Shown: positions 1 to 7,977 of the stretch, piece after piece | Numbering within the stretch: the stretch's first letter is position 1 | Layout: each line of letters starts with the position of its first letter | From: an uncultured Bacilli bacterium | GTDB lineage: Bacteria; Bacillota_I; Bacilli_A; RF39; UBA660 | NCBI GenBank assembly: GCA_947630195.1 | Contig: CANRGQ010000007.1 | Span: 1 to 28,654, forward strand | Direction of reading: 5' to 3' | Length of the DNA stretch: 28,654 nt | Made by a program: the position numbers and the translations under genes | Notes under the pieces: generated by a model | The model's database searches: none | The model's input: only the letters and a program-made list of their open reading frames with translations | Told to the model about the DNA's origin: nothing

Positions 1-353
1 TCATATGTTACTTCATTACCCTTTGCTGGATAACAATTAGATGCTTCACTATTTAAAACATAACCTCCGATTGGCATAAATTTTCTTTCTTTATATTTTT
101 TAGTATCACTTGATACTTGAGTATAAAATATTACATTAACATCACTTTCTTCATTTACTGGTCCCTGTTTAACTCCTTCTCCCCCTCCAGCAAAGTTTCC
201 AACTTTACCGGTAAATATTGGTGTCCATCCACTCTCATAATTATAATAAGCATGAGTATCTTTCAATACTAATTTAAATAAAGTTACAAATACAACAATA
301 GAAAGAATTATTATCACAATATATATTTTTTTATTTTCTAAATTTTTTAACAT
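1..353 (-). CDS. Secreted SipW-signal-like surface protein, N-terminal part (runs off window)
   Basis: The start ATG at 353 follows a strong AAGGAGG ribosome site; the frame stays open to the window edge, so only the first 117 residues are visible. They show a short basic N-terminus, one hydrophobic segment (about residues 9-28), then DTHAYYNY followed by PIFTGKVGNFAGGGE. This matches the N-terminus of the gene at 16326-17042 (DTHAYYNY, PIFTGKVGNFAGKG, later YVLN and a Cys), so the two are paralogues. The A-Y-Y-x-Y ... F-T-G-x-V pattern resembles signal peptides and first strands of SipW-processed proteins such as TasA/camelysin; that link is inference. Head-to-head with an XRE regulator, as its paralogue is. 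Function unknown; probably exported and anchored or assembled at the surface. Confidence 0.7.
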   Translation of the reverse strand, partial: MLKNLENKKIYIVIIILSIVVFVTLFKLVLKDTHAYYNYESGWTPIFTGKVGNFAGGGEGVKQGPVNEESDVNVIFYTQVSSDTKKYKERKFMPIGGYVLNSEASNCYPAKGNEVTY

Positions 354-546
354 TTTACCTCCTTTTTGTGTGTTGCTAATACCGAATAATGAACACATAT
401 AAAAATAACATTTTATTATTCTTTTATGATATTATATGTCATATTTATTATAAATTATATTTAATCAAAAAACAAGAGAAAAATATGATATTAAATACCA
501 TAACAAAGCAAGACATAAAATGACATAATAAATACGAGGTGATAAA

Positions 547-744
547 TTGTTATTTAAAGAATATAGGTTAAAGGCTGGATTAACCCAAGAACAACTGGCA
601 GAAAAACTTGACATTACTTGGAGGCAAATGCAAAGAATTGAAAAAGAAAAAAGTAGGCCTTCATTTGAAACATTAAGAAAACTTATATTAATTCTTAACA
701 TAAGTGATGAAGATATTGTTAGATATATAAAAGAAATTTATTAA
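547..744 (+). CDS. Small XRE-family helix-turn-helix regulator
   Basis: A 65-residue DNA-binding protein that is essentially one HTH_3/XRE domain: KEYRLKAGLTQEQLAEKLDI then TWRQMQRIEKEKSRPSFETLRKL, the usual helix 2-helix 3 core. It starts with TTG at 547, chosen because GAGGTG lies seven bases upstream. No extra ligand-binding domain is present, so it is a minimal repressor or activator. It is divergent from the secreted-protein gene at 353 with 193 bp between starts, the same arrangement as the XRE gene at 17220 and its divergent secreted-protein operon, so control of that neighbour is the likeliest job (inference). It also lies upstream of the type III toxin-antitoxin region, but such loci are normally controlled by their own RNA. 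Confidence 0.85.
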   Translation: MLFKEYRLKAGLTQEQLAEKLDITWRQMQRIEKEKSRPSFETLRKLILILNISDEDIVRYIKEIY

Positions 745-782
745 AAATTGTTATACTTTTGGAAAATATTAAATATTATAAA

Positions 783-850
783 TGTCAGTAAATCCAGCAC
801 TATATTTAACACCTAAAGAATGGTTAGAGAACTCTACTCTAACCTTTTTT
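783..850 (+). pseudogene. Decayed type III antitoxin (toxI-like) repeat plus its terminator
   Basis: This stretch aligns end to end with one toxI repeat and the following terminator of the intact locus at 971-1110. It keeps CCAGC(A/C)CTATAT and the tail ATGGTTAGAGAAC, and ends in a hairpin (GGTTAGAG / CTCTAACC, 8 bp, 822-844) followed by six T. The repeat part has many substitutions (GTCAGTAAATCC against GTGGGTGAAGCC), so it is probably a dead or diverging antitoxin copy. No toxin ORF follows it. It could still produce a short terminated RNA. Confidence 0.6.
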
Positions 851-870
851 AAATAAATTTTACTGAAATA

Positions 871-900
871 TTGGACATTTTTCCTTATTTGTGGTATATT
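871..900 (+). promoter_or_regulatory. Candidate promoter for the toxI antitoxin RNA
   Basis: TTGGAC at 871-876 and TATATT at 895-900 are separated by 18 bp, directly upstream of the toxI repeats. The predicted start near 907 would leave about 60 nt of leader before the first repeat. A second, weaker TATAAT lies at 938-943 without a good -35, so the true start is uncertain. Confidence 0.45.
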
Positions 901-970
901 ATCTACACATAAGTGAAATATTTATGTAAAAATTGCATATAATAAATATGCTACTTATGTAGTTAAAAAA

Positions 971-1081
971 GTGGGTGAAGCCAGCCCTATATATGGCAAC
1001 TAACAAAGCGGGTGAAGCCAGCCCTATATATGGCAACTAACAAAGTGGGTGAAGCCAGCCCTATATATGGCAACTAAAAAA
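971..1081 (+). ncRNA. toxI: ToxI-like type III antitoxin RNA, three 37-nt tandem repeats
   Basis: Three nearly identical 37-base units lie at 971-1007, 1008-1044 and 1045-1081; they differ at one core base (GTGGG/GCGGG) and in the A-rich spacer of the last unit. In type III toxin-antitoxin systems such short tandem repeats are transcribed, cut by the toxin at A-rich junctions into single units, and each unit folds into a pseudoknot that inhibits the toxin. Here the repeat array sits immediately before an intrinsic terminator and a ToxN-family gene, which is the canonical ToxIN/AbiQ order. Unit length and copy number are within the usual range for the class. The pseudoknot itself cannot be proved by eye. 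Confidence 0.9.
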
Positions 1082-1084
1082 GAT

Positions 1085-1116
1085 GGTTAGAGAACTTACT
1101 CTAACCTTTTATTTTT
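1085..1116 (+). terminator. Intrinsic terminator between toxI and toxN
   Basis: GGTTAGAG / CTCTAACC (8 bp, 6-base loop, 1085-1106) followed by TTTTATTTTT. In ToxIN loci a leaky terminator at this place sets an excess of antitoxin RNA over toxin mRNA. The same hairpin is duplicated at 822-850. Confidence 0.85.
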
Positions 1117-1142
1117 CTATAAAATGCGTTATAATAAACTTT

Positions 1143-1658
1143 ATGAAAAAAAATGATTATAAAAAATTTAAAATTGTAAAAGTAGGTTCTGATTATTGTG
1201 ACTATTTAAGAAAGTATGATTATCGTGTTCCTTATAATGCTGGTAGTAAGGACTTAAGACCTTTTATTGGTGTTTTGTTTATGGTGAAAAATTGTGAATA
1301 TTTTGCACCACTTTCTAGTCCAAAACCAAAACACAAGAAATTAAAAAATTCACTAGATTTATTAAAAATTGATGATGGTGAAAATGGTGTTATTAATTTT
1401 AATAATATGATACCGGTAACTAAAAATAATTATCAAGAATTTGACTTAAATAAGAAACCTACTAATGAAAAGGAAGAATTTAGATTGATATTACTTCAAA
1501 AGCAATTACGTTGGCTTACCCAACACAGAAAAGAAGTTTTAGATAAATCATTAATTTTATATAATCTATATAAAAATGATAAACTTCCTAAAAACGTACG
1601 TGAAAGATGTTGTAATTATCCATTATTAGAAGAAAAATGTAAAGAATATAACAAATAA
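1143..1658 (+). CDS. toxN: Type III toxin-antitoxin system endoribonuclease toxin, ToxN/AbiQ family
   Basis: A 171-residue protein, the usual ToxN length. Residues about 14-32 (VGSDYCDYLRKYDYRVPYN), the RPFIGVLF strand at 39-46, and YFAPLSSPKPKHK at 53-65 are family hallmarks; the Ser/Lys of the LSSPK motif correspond, as far as I recall, to active-site residues of ToxN. FNNMIPV (residues 105-112) and the C-terminal helical QKQLRWL ... CCNYPL tail also fit. ToxN cleaves RNA and is held inactive by its cognate toxI RNA; many members abort phage infection. I start at ATG 1143: the longer in-frame ATG at 1083 lies inside the terminator hairpin. No Shine-Dalgarno precedes 1143, but TATAAT lies at 1130-1135, so a leaderless transcript is possible in addition to read-through from toxI. 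Confidence 0.92.
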   Translation: MKKNDYKKFKIVKVGSDYCDYLRKYDYRVPYNAGSKDLRPFIGVLFMVKNCEYFAPLSSPKPKHKKLKNSLDLLKIDDGENGVINFNNMIPVTKNNYQEFDLNKKPTNEKEEFRLILLQKQLRWLTQHRKEVLDKSLILYNLYKNDKLPKNVRERCCNYPLLEEKCKEYNK

Positions 1659-1682
1659 AGAAGGTTACTCGCCTTCTTTTAA
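1657..1682. terminator. Bidirectional terminator between convergent toxN and ligA
   Basis: AAAGAAGG (1657-1664) pairs with CCTTCTTT (1672-1679) around a 7-base loop, with T-rich sequence on the plus side and TATTTG on the minus side. It overlaps both stop codons, so it can end both genes. Confidence 0.7.
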
Positions 1683-3662
1683 TTTGTCTATAACACTTTT
1701 AAATTGTTCTTCGTTCCAAATAGTAATACCAAGTTCTCTTGCTTTATCATATTTACTACCGGGGTCAGTTCCCACGATAACTACATCAGTCTTTTTACTA
1801 ACACTTTCGGAGAAAGTACCACTATACTCTTCAATTAAACTTTTTATTTCATCACGAGACATAAAGGAAATTGCTCCGGTCATAACAAATTTTTTATTCG
1901 TAATAAACTCATTAGTTTTCTTTTTTACGCCATGATATTCCATATTGATACCTAACATCTTTAATTTATCAATAAGGTTTCTATTTTCTTTAAAATAATC
2001 ATAAATACTTTGAGCAAGAATATCGCCAATATCTTTAATAGTTAATAATTCTTCAACCGAGGCATTCATTAAATTATCAATATTTTCATAATAACTAGCT
2101 AAAAGTTTAGCTGTCTTACTACCAACACCACTTATTCCTAAACCAAATAATAATTTTTCTAAACTATTATTTTTACTATTTTCAACGGCATTTAAAATAT
2201 TTTCTAAACTCTTTTTACCAAAGCCTTCTAAAGTTAGAATGTCTTCTTCGTGTTCTTTTAAATGATAAAAATCGGTAATAGAAGATAAAAATCCTTCATT
2301 AAAGAAATCCTCAATTATTTCATCACCTAGGCCATCAATATTCATGGCATCTCTAGAAGCAAAATGAATTAATGCTTCAATACCTCGGGCCGGACATTTA
2401 TCGTTTGGACAATAATAATCGACTTGGCCTTCTTTTTTAATAAGTTTAGTATGACAAATAGGACATTCACTAATCATCACAAATGGCTTTTCTATTCCTG
2501 TTCTTCTTTCTTTAACACTACCCGTTACTTCCGGAATAACATCGCCCGCTTTATGAACACTTACTATATCTCCAATCATAAGGTCTAAACTATTAACGTA
2601 ATCTTCATTATGTAAAGTGGCTTTTCTAATAGTTGAGCCCATAATTAAGACGGGATCAAGCATCGCATTTGGGGTAATCTTTCCCGTTCTTCCGACCGTA
2701 AAAATTATATCATTAAGTTTAGTCAAGACTTCACTAGCCACAAATTTATAAGCTGTGGCCCATCTTGGATATTTGGCGGTAAATCCTAGTTCTTGTTGTT
2801 CATAAATATTATTAACTTTAATAACTATGCCATCTATTTCATAAGGAAGCGTATCTCTTTTAGTGGTATATTCCTTTATAAAATCAATTACTTCATCAAT
2901 ATTTTTAACAAGTCTATTATTAGGATTTACTTTAAAACCTAATTTTTGCATATAATCTAAAGCTTCCATATGGGTTGTAATACCATAATCTAGGGGATTA
3001 GGTAAATGATAAATCCAGTTATTTAAATTTCTTTTCGCAGCCACTTTGGAATCTAATTGTCTAACACTACCGGCGGCGGCATTTCTTACATTTTGTAAAA
3101 TAGGAAGTCCTTCTATTTCTCTTTCTTTATTTAATTTCTCTAAAGTTTTTTTATCCATGTATATTTCGCCCCGAACTTCAATATCGATAGGCTCTTTTAA
3201 CTTTAAAGGAATTACTTTAATAGTTTTAACATTATGGGTGATGTCTTCACCAACGGTACCATCACCTCTGGTGGCTCCACTTTTTAAGATACCTTTTTCA
3301 TAAATTAAAGAAACAGATAAACCATCAATCTTAAGTTCACAAACATATTCGGGATTAATACCCATTTTTTTAATTCTGGCATCAAAATCTCTTACTTCAT
3401 CTTCATTAAAGACATTTCCTAAACTAAGCATCGGTATTTTATGAGTAATTTTGGAAAACTTATCTAAAACCTCTCCCCCAACTCTTTTACTGGGACTATC
3501 TGGTAAAACATATTCGGGATACTTTTCTTCTAAATTAATAAGTTCTCTTAAATATTTATCATATTCTTGGTCCGTTATTTCGGGATTATCTAAAACAAAG
3601 TATTTATAATTCGCCTGATTTAATAAATCAACAAGTTCTTTTATTCTCTCTTTTTCTTTCAT
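1665..3662 (-). CDS. ligA: NAD-dependent DNA ligase LigA
   Basis: Seals nicks in duplex DNA during replication and repair using NAD+. The order is complete: domain Ia (residues ~1-65, with DNPEITDQEYDKYLREL), adenylation domain with the nucleotidyl lysine in CELKIDGL (about residue 111), OB fold, a four-cysteine zinc finger (CPICHTK ... YYCPNDKCPARG, ~400-425), helix-hairpin-helix repeats (LEGFGKKS, GVGSKTAKLL, IKDIGDILAQS), and a C-terminal BRCT (~590-665). About 665 residues, the normal size. I choose ATG 3662 over GTG 3674 and ATG 3668 because GGGG lies six bases before it and homologues begin at this point. The end of the upstream nucleotidyltransferase gene overlaps the ribosome site, so translation is probably coupled. 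Last gene of the pcrA operon. Confidence 0.97.
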   Translation of the reverse strand: MKEKERIKELVDLLNQANYKYFVLDNPEITDQEYDKYLRELINLEEKYPEYVLPDSPSKRVGGEVLDKFSKITHKIPMLSLGNVFNEDEVRDFDARIKKMGINPEYVCELKIDGLSVSLIYEKGILKSGATRGDGTVGEDITHNVKTIKVIPLKLKEPIDIEVRGEIYMDKKTLEKLNKEREIEGLPILQNVRNAAAGSVRQLDSKVAAKRNLNNWIYHLPNPLDYGITTHMEALDYMQKLGFKVNPNNRLVKNIDEVIDFIKEYTTKRDTLPYEIDGIVIKVNNIYEQQELGFTAKYPRWATAYKFVASEVLTKLNDIIFTVGRTGKITPNAMLDPVLIMGSTIRKATLHNEDYVNSLDLMIGDIVSVHKAGDVIPEVTGSVKERRTGIEKPFVMISECPICHTKLIKKEGQVDYYCPNDKCPARGIEALIHFASRDAMNIDGLGDEIIEDFFNEGFLSSITDFYHLKEHEEDILTLEGFGKKSLENILNAVENSKNNSLEKLLFGLGISGVGSKTAKLLASYYENIDNLMNASVEELLTIKDIGDILAQSIYDYFKENRNLIDKLKMLGINMEYHGVKKKTNEFITNKKFVMTGAISFMSRDEIKSLIEEYSGTFSESVSKKTDVVIVGTDPGSKYDKARELGITIWNEEQFKSVIDKLKEGE

Positions 3663-3664
3663 AA

Positions 3665-4564
3665 TCATCCCCACAAATCTTTTTTATAAGTGCCAACTTC
3701 TATTTCTTTTTGAATACCTCTTTTTAAGCTATCTAAATCTTCTTTATAAGTAATACCATAATGTTTACTATTAGTTTTTATAACTTTAACTTTTTTATTC
3801 ATCTCTTTAGCACTTTCAAATACCACATTAGGGGCTAACCACTCAGTAGTAGCCAGATCATTATTTAAGAAAAAATCCTTAATGCTTTTTTCTAAATAAG
3901 GAAATATTCTAGGTGTTAAACAAAATAAATTCATCGATACTAAAGTATCAAAGTTTATTTCGAAAGATTCTTCCTTATCTAAAGGACGAGCCATAATTTT
4001 ATCATCTTTTAGATATACTTCACTTTCCACTAATTTATCTAAATAGCCATTACTTTCAAAGACTACTCCTCTTTTAACAGAACCATTTTCACTTAAAGTA
4101 TTACCTACTTTATAACCAATAATGGCATATTCATCACTCGCGCAAGTTAATAAATAGTTAGCGGCTTCTTTAAGTCCTTCTCTTCCATAAAAATCATCCG
4201 CATTTATAACAGCAAAATTTTCTTTTATCACATCTTTAGCCGAATACAAAGCATGGGCAGTTCCTAATGGTTTTACTCTGTTCTTTGGAATATTTATCCC
4301 TTCAGGCACATTTTTATTATCTTGAAAAACATACTCTACTTTAATTTTATCTTCAATATGTTTACCAATGGTACTTTTAAATATTTCATAGTTTTCTTCC
4401 TTAATTACAAAAACCACTTTATTAAAACCAACTAGAATAGCATCTTTAATACTATAATCAATGATAAATTCACCATTAGGTCCAACAGGTTCAATTTGTT
4501 TTAAACCACCAAAACGACTACCCATTCCAGCCGCTAATACTAATAATGTTAAATCTTTTTTCAT
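3665..4564 (-). CDS. Sugar-phosphate-type nucleotidyltransferase
   Basis: A 299-residue protein of the NTP_transferase (Rossmann-like) superfamily. The N-terminal nucleotide-binding motif is LAAGMGSRFGGLKQI (residues ~11-25), followed by PVGPNGEFIIDYSI; the metal-binding strand is VINADDFYGRE (~117-127) and a KPLGTAHAL segment binds the base in related enzymes. Such proteins transfer a nucleotide to a sugar- or alcohol-phosphate, but the substrate of this subgroup is not evident; it is not the standard GalU or GlmU length. It lies between pcrA (4 bp spacing) and ligA (overlapping ends), so it is cotranscribed with two DNA-maintenance genes, an association with no obvious metabolic reason. Confidence 0.85.
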   Translation of the reverse strand: MKKDLTLLVLAAGMGSRFGGLKQIEPVGPNGEFIIDYSIKDAILVGFNKVVFVIKEENYEIFKSTIGKHIEDKIKVEYVFQDNKNVPEGINIPKNRVKPLGTAHALYSAKDVIKENFAVINADDFYGREGLKEAANYLLTCASDEYAIIGYKVGNTLSENGSVKRGVVFESNGYLDKLVESEVYLKDDKIMARPLDKEESFEINFDTLVSMNLFCLTPRIFPYLEKSIKDFFLNNDLATTEWLAPNVVFESAKEMNKKVKVIKTNSKHYGITYKEDLDSLKRGIQKEIEVGTYKKDLWG

Positions 4565-4568
4565 CTTT

Positions 4569-6647
4569 TTATCCTTTCTTTAATCCTTTATAGTTTTTTA
4601 AGAATTTTCTAATACCGTATTGTTTATTAAAAGCCACACTGACAAACCGGTCATCAACGGAAATAACAACACCTCTTCCATAGGTTAAATGCGTAACAAC
4701 ATCTCCGTTTTTATAATCACATTCTTCACTATTTTCGGTATAATAACTTTCTTTATTTATCTTTTCTTCTTCGCCACTTACTTCTAAATATTTAGGGTCA
4801 ATTTCGGAAATAAATCTTGAAGGAACATTAAACATTTCTTTACCATAAAGCATTCTCATCTTCGCATTAGTTAAATATAATCTTTCTTTGGCTCTTGTTA
4901 TCCCCACATAACAAAGTCTTCTTTCTTCTTCAATCCCGTTTTCTTCATCGAAAGCATTCATATGAGGCATAAGACCATCTTCCATGCCCACCATAAAGAC
5001 CACTTTAAATTCTAACCCTTTAGCGGAATGAAAAGTCATTAAAGTTATTTCATCATTTTCTTCTTTATGTTCCGTAATGTCCGCGATTAAACTTACTTCC
5101 TCTAAGAAGTCTTGTAAATTAACACTACCGGTAACATTTTGATAGTTTTCAGTTATACTTCTAAATTCCATTAAGTTTTCCAGTCTTATGTCAGCTTCTA
5201 GGGTATGAACTTTCTCTAACTCTTCTTTCATTTTACTTTTTTCTAACACTAAATCAATTAATTCTGTTAAAGATAAATTCTCACTTTCTTTTTGGATATC
5301 TAAAATCATATTTTTAAAATCTTGTTCTTTACCACCATCGATGGCCTCAAAAATAGAAGTGTTTTCTCTTCTCGCTTTTCCTGTTAAACCTTCAATTGAT
5401 TTAGCCCCAATGCCTCTTTTTGGTTCATTAATAACTCTTAAAAGAGAGACATCATCATCAGTATTGGCAATTAATTTTAAGTAACATATTAAATCCTTAA
5501 TTTCTTTTCTTTTATAGAAGTAAAAACTACCTACTACTTTATAAGGTAAACCATTCTTAATTAAAGCCTCTTCATAAATCCGGGATTGGGCATTAGTTCT
5601 ATAAAAGATAGCTATATCTTTCTTTTGATAACCTATAGAAAGTAATTTATCTATTTCTTTAATAATTAAATTCGCTTCATCTAAACCCGTTTTACATTTT
5701 AAATATTTAACCTTGACACCTTCCCCAAGTTCACTAAATAAATTAACTTCTTTTCTTTCCACATTATTTTTAATAACCGAATTGGCCGCGTTTAAAATGG
5801 TGGTTGTACTCCGATAATTTTGATTTAAAACATAGACTTCGGCATCCGGATAATCTTTTTCAAAATTTAAAATATTTTTATAATTAGCTTGTCTAAAACC
5901 ATAAATGGCTTGGTTTTGATCTCCAACGACAAAGATATTCCGATATTTACTGGCTAAAAGTTTAATCATTTTATATTGCACTTCATTGGTATCTTGATAT
6001 TCATCTACCAAAATATATTGATATTTTTCTTGATATAAATCTAAAATATCTTCGTGGGCTTGAAATAACTCTACTGGTAATTTTAATAAATCATCAAAAT
6101 CAATAACATTATTTTTTCTTAAAGTTTTTTCATATTCAAAATAAACTTCGGCAGCCTTCTTCTCAATATCACTTAAAAAATATTTAGCTATATCACTTGC
6201 ACTTAACATTTCATTTTTAATAAAACTTATTCTATTTCTTACATAAGAGGGCGATATTTCCCTTACATCCATCCCTTTTTCTTTCATAACTTTTTTAATA
6301 ATGGTTAAAACATCATCCGAATCGATGATAGTAAAATTTTTCTTTAAGCCCATTACCTCATAATTTTCTTTAATTATTCTTAACCCAAAAGAATGGAAAG
6401 TCCCTACAAAAGCATAACTATTTGAGGTCAGTTTTCCAACTCTTTCTTTCATTTCCTTCGCAGCTTTATTTGTAAAAGTAATCGCTAAAATATGACTACT
6501 ATAAATACCTTTATCAATAAGATAAGCAATTCTGGTCGTAAGAACTTTAGTCTTACCAGAACCAGCCCCCGCTACTACTAGACATGGGCCATCAATATGC
6601 ATAACTGCTTCTTTTTGTTCTTTATTTAAACTGTCTAAATATTCCAT
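4569..6647 (-). CDS. pcrA: ATP-dependent DNA helicase PcrA (UvrD/Rep family)
   Basis: SF1A 3'-5' helicase for repair, rolling-circle replication and removal of proteins from DNA. Motif I is AGAGSGKT (residues ~31-38), Ia ITFTNKAAKEMKER, II VDEYQDTN, III GDQNQAIYGFR, IV QNYRST, V LMTFHSAKGLEF, VI YVGITRAKERLYL. About 692 residues; the C-terminal tail ends with a Tudor-like segment (DVVTHLTYGRGVVISVD ... FNKQYGIRKF) typical of Gram-positive PcrA. I start at the second ATG (6647, MEYLDSLNKEQ) because the first ATG at 6659 carries an internal AGG that is the ribosome site for it, and the predicted transcription start is near 6657. First gene of the operon with the nucleotidyltransferase and ligA. 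Confidence 0.96.
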   Translation of the reverse strand: MEYLDSLNKEQKEAVMHIDGPCLVVAGAGSGKTKVLTTRIAYLIDKGIYSSHILAITFTNKAAKEMKERVGKLTSNSYAFVGTFHSFGLRIIKENYEVMGLKKNFTIIDSDDVLTIIKKVMKEKGMDVREISPSYVRNRISFIKNEMLSASDIAKYFLSDIEKKAAEVYFEYEKTLRKNNVIDFDDLLKLPVELFQAHEDILDLYQEKYQYILVDEYQDTNEVQYKMIKLLASKYRNIFVVGDQNQAIYGFRQANYKNILNFEKDYPDAEVYVLNQNYRSTTTILNAANSVIKNNVERKEVNLFSELGEGVKVKYLKCKTGLDEANLIIKEIDKLLSIGYQKKDIAIFYRTNAQSRIYEEALIKNGLPYKVVGSFYFYKRKEIKDLICYLKLIANTDDDVSLLRVINEPKRGIGAKSIEGLTGKARRENTSIFEAIDGGKEQDFKNMILDIQKESENLSLTELIDLVLEKSKMKEELEKVHTLEADIRLENLMEFRSITENYQNVTGSVNLQDFLEEVSLIADITEHKEENDEITLMTFHSAKGLEFKVVFMVGMEDGLMPHMNAFDEENGIEEERRLCYVGITRAKERLYLTNAKMRMLYGKEMFNVPSRFISEIDPKYLEVSGEEEKINKESYYTENSEECDYKNGDVVTHLTYGRGVVISVDDRFVSVAFNKQYGIRKFLKNYKGLKKG

Positions 6648-6663
6648 ATCTAACCTCATAATA

Positions 6664-6672
6664 ATTATACCA
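6664..6672 (-). promoter_or_regulatory. Extended -10 promoter for the pcrA operon
   Basis: On the minus strand TGGTATAAT (TATAAT at 6669-6664 with a TGn extension) lies directly before pcrA. The -35 region is poor and overlaps the upstream terminator hairpin, which fits an extended -10 promoter. Confidence 0.6.
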
Positions 6673-6700
6673 AAAAAAAAATAACTATTGAAGTTATTTT
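6672..6700 (-). terminator. Intrinsic terminator after the four-TM protein gene
   Basis: On the minus strand AAAATAACT / AGTTATTTT (9 bp, 5-base loop) is followed by a run of at least nine T. It overlaps the stop codon at 6699-6701 and abuts the pcrA promoter. Confidence 0.8.
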
Positions 6701-7583
6701 AATTATTATTAGTAATATTTTTATGTTTATTAATTAAATGATAAGTAACAAGGATAGCAATCATTAAAATAATAATTACAACGGCTACTTTTAAACCAAA
6801 TATTGGCATCATTTTAATAATATCAACAACATAACTATATTCTGTTCCTAATAGTTTGGTACCTACAAGTAAGATAAGCATCAAAATAGCCATAAGAGTA
6901 CCTGAGGCTAAAATAGTAGATGAAGTTATCTTTACCCATTTCGCTTTCTTTAAAGATAAGACAACAATTAAACCAAAGGTAATTAAACTACCAACTAAAA
7001 TATAAGTAAATAATTCTCCTCCAAAGATAAATCTTAATATTTCTAAGTCTTGTTGTTCTTCTTCCGTTAAAGTATCTTCTAAAATACTAGTATCTGGTAA
7101 TAATTCCTCATTTTCTTCAATACCTTTTTTAATACTATCTAAAATATCATTCTTTTCTTTTTCGGTAAAATTATATAATTTAGTTTCGTTGATATCATCC
7201 ATTACTCCCCCAATAATAGAGGTTATATTATCGGCATCAATTAACTTTTGGTCTTTACCTTCTAAGAAATATTCCGCTACTTTACCAGTAACATCTCCCA
7301 CTAAACCTTTTACTTCGGAAGAATTTAAAACTTTTAATACAATGTCTTCATTAATATTAAGTTCTTCTAAAGTATCATATACTTCTTTTAAAGAATCCTT
7401 TAGAGAACTTTCGAGTTCCGGATTTTCTTTAATTATCTTTTCCACATCCGTACTAACAATCATATCTTTAATACTATCTTTAGAAACTGTATGTTTAATT
7501 GTAAATAAAGTTATTAAACTAAAACTTCCTAAAAATAAGACAATGACTAAAATTACTAAGGCAATGTTTTTTAAAATTTTCAT
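6699..7583 (-). CDS. Four-TM membrane protein of unknown function
   Basis: A 294-residue protein not recognised as a named family. It has an N-terminal hydrophobic segment (residues ~6-30) that could be a signal anchor, a ~150-residue acidic, helix-rich extracytoplasmic region with repeated Glu/Asp (VSTDVEKIIKENPELESSLKDSL ... LTEEEQQDLE), and three C-terminal membrane segments (about 193-211, 222-243, 261-285). The ATG at 7583 has AGGAGG six bases upstream. It is monocistronic: a terminator follows and a 394-bp non-coding stretch precedes. The layout, an outside acidic domain between one and three helices, suggests a sensor or membrane-stress protein, but nothing in the sequence shows a reaction. 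Confidence 0.75.
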   Translation of the reverse strand: MKILKNIALVILVIVLFLGSFSLITLFTIKHTVSKDSIKDMIVSTDVEKIIKENPELESSLKDSLKEVYDTLEELNINEDIVLKVLNSSEVKGLVGDVTGKVAEYFLEGKDQKLIDADNITSIIGGVMDDINETKLYNFTEKEKNDILDSIKKGIEENEELLPDTSILEDTLTEEEQQDLEILRFIFGGELFTYILVGSLITFGLIVVLSLKKAKWVKITSSTILASGTLMAILMLILLVGTKLLGTEYSYVVDIIKMMPIFGLKVAVVIIILMIAILVTYHLINKHKNITNNN

Positions 7584-7977
7584 ATTGACCTCCTAAATTT
7601 TTTTAAATATTAATCACAATTTATTATATTGTAATAAATTAAATCTAAAAATTCAATAAAAAATTACAATATACAAAAATACAAATTAAGTAACAATTAT
7701 TTTTCTTGCATAAATATTATACTTTGTATTATAATTGATATAGGCAGACCTTGTTTAAGATGATAAAATAAATTACCTTCTATTTAATTTATTATTAATA
7801 AATGTCTATCACGTAGTAAAATTGGTATCTAATTATATACCATTAAATTAAAAAAAATTATGTTTAATACATATTGTTTTTTACATTCTAATAAACACAT
7901 ACAAATAAATACTAGCTATACAAGAATACATTGTTAAATAAAAAATAAATTTTATTTTAATAAAAGGAGGAATAATT
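7584..7977. other. 394-bp AT-rich intergenic region / long leader
   Basis: No ORF with a ribosome site. It holds the promoter at 7706-7735 and then about 236 nt of likely leader before the PemK/MazF-like start at 7978. The leader has only weak AT-rich hairpins, for example GGTAT / ATACC. I see no repeat, riboswitch or terminator in it. Confidence 0.5.
7706..7735 (+). promoter_or_regulatory. Candidate sigma-A promoter upstream of the PemK/MazF-like gene
   Basis: TTGCAT (7706-7711), 18 bp, TATAAT (7730-7735). The predicted start is near 7742, giving a leader of about 236 nt. Confidence 0.5.

Noticed and set aside
426..442. Imperfect palindrome ATGATAT-TAT-ATGTCAT as an operator for the XRE gene at 547
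   Set aside because: Short, imperfect and unsurprising in such AT-rich DNA; unlike the 31-bp palindrome at 17150 it cannot be told from chance.
465..701. 78-residue minus-strand hydrophobic ORF
   Set aside because: Antisense shadow of the XRE gene, with no ribosome site.
971..1081. Three 37-bp direct repeats as a small CRISPR array
   Set aside because: The units are contiguous with no unique spacers, and a terminator plus a ToxN gene follow; this is a type III antitoxin.
1083..1142. Longer start for toxN at ATG 1083
   Set aside because: It lies inside the terminator hairpin and adds residues not seen in the family.
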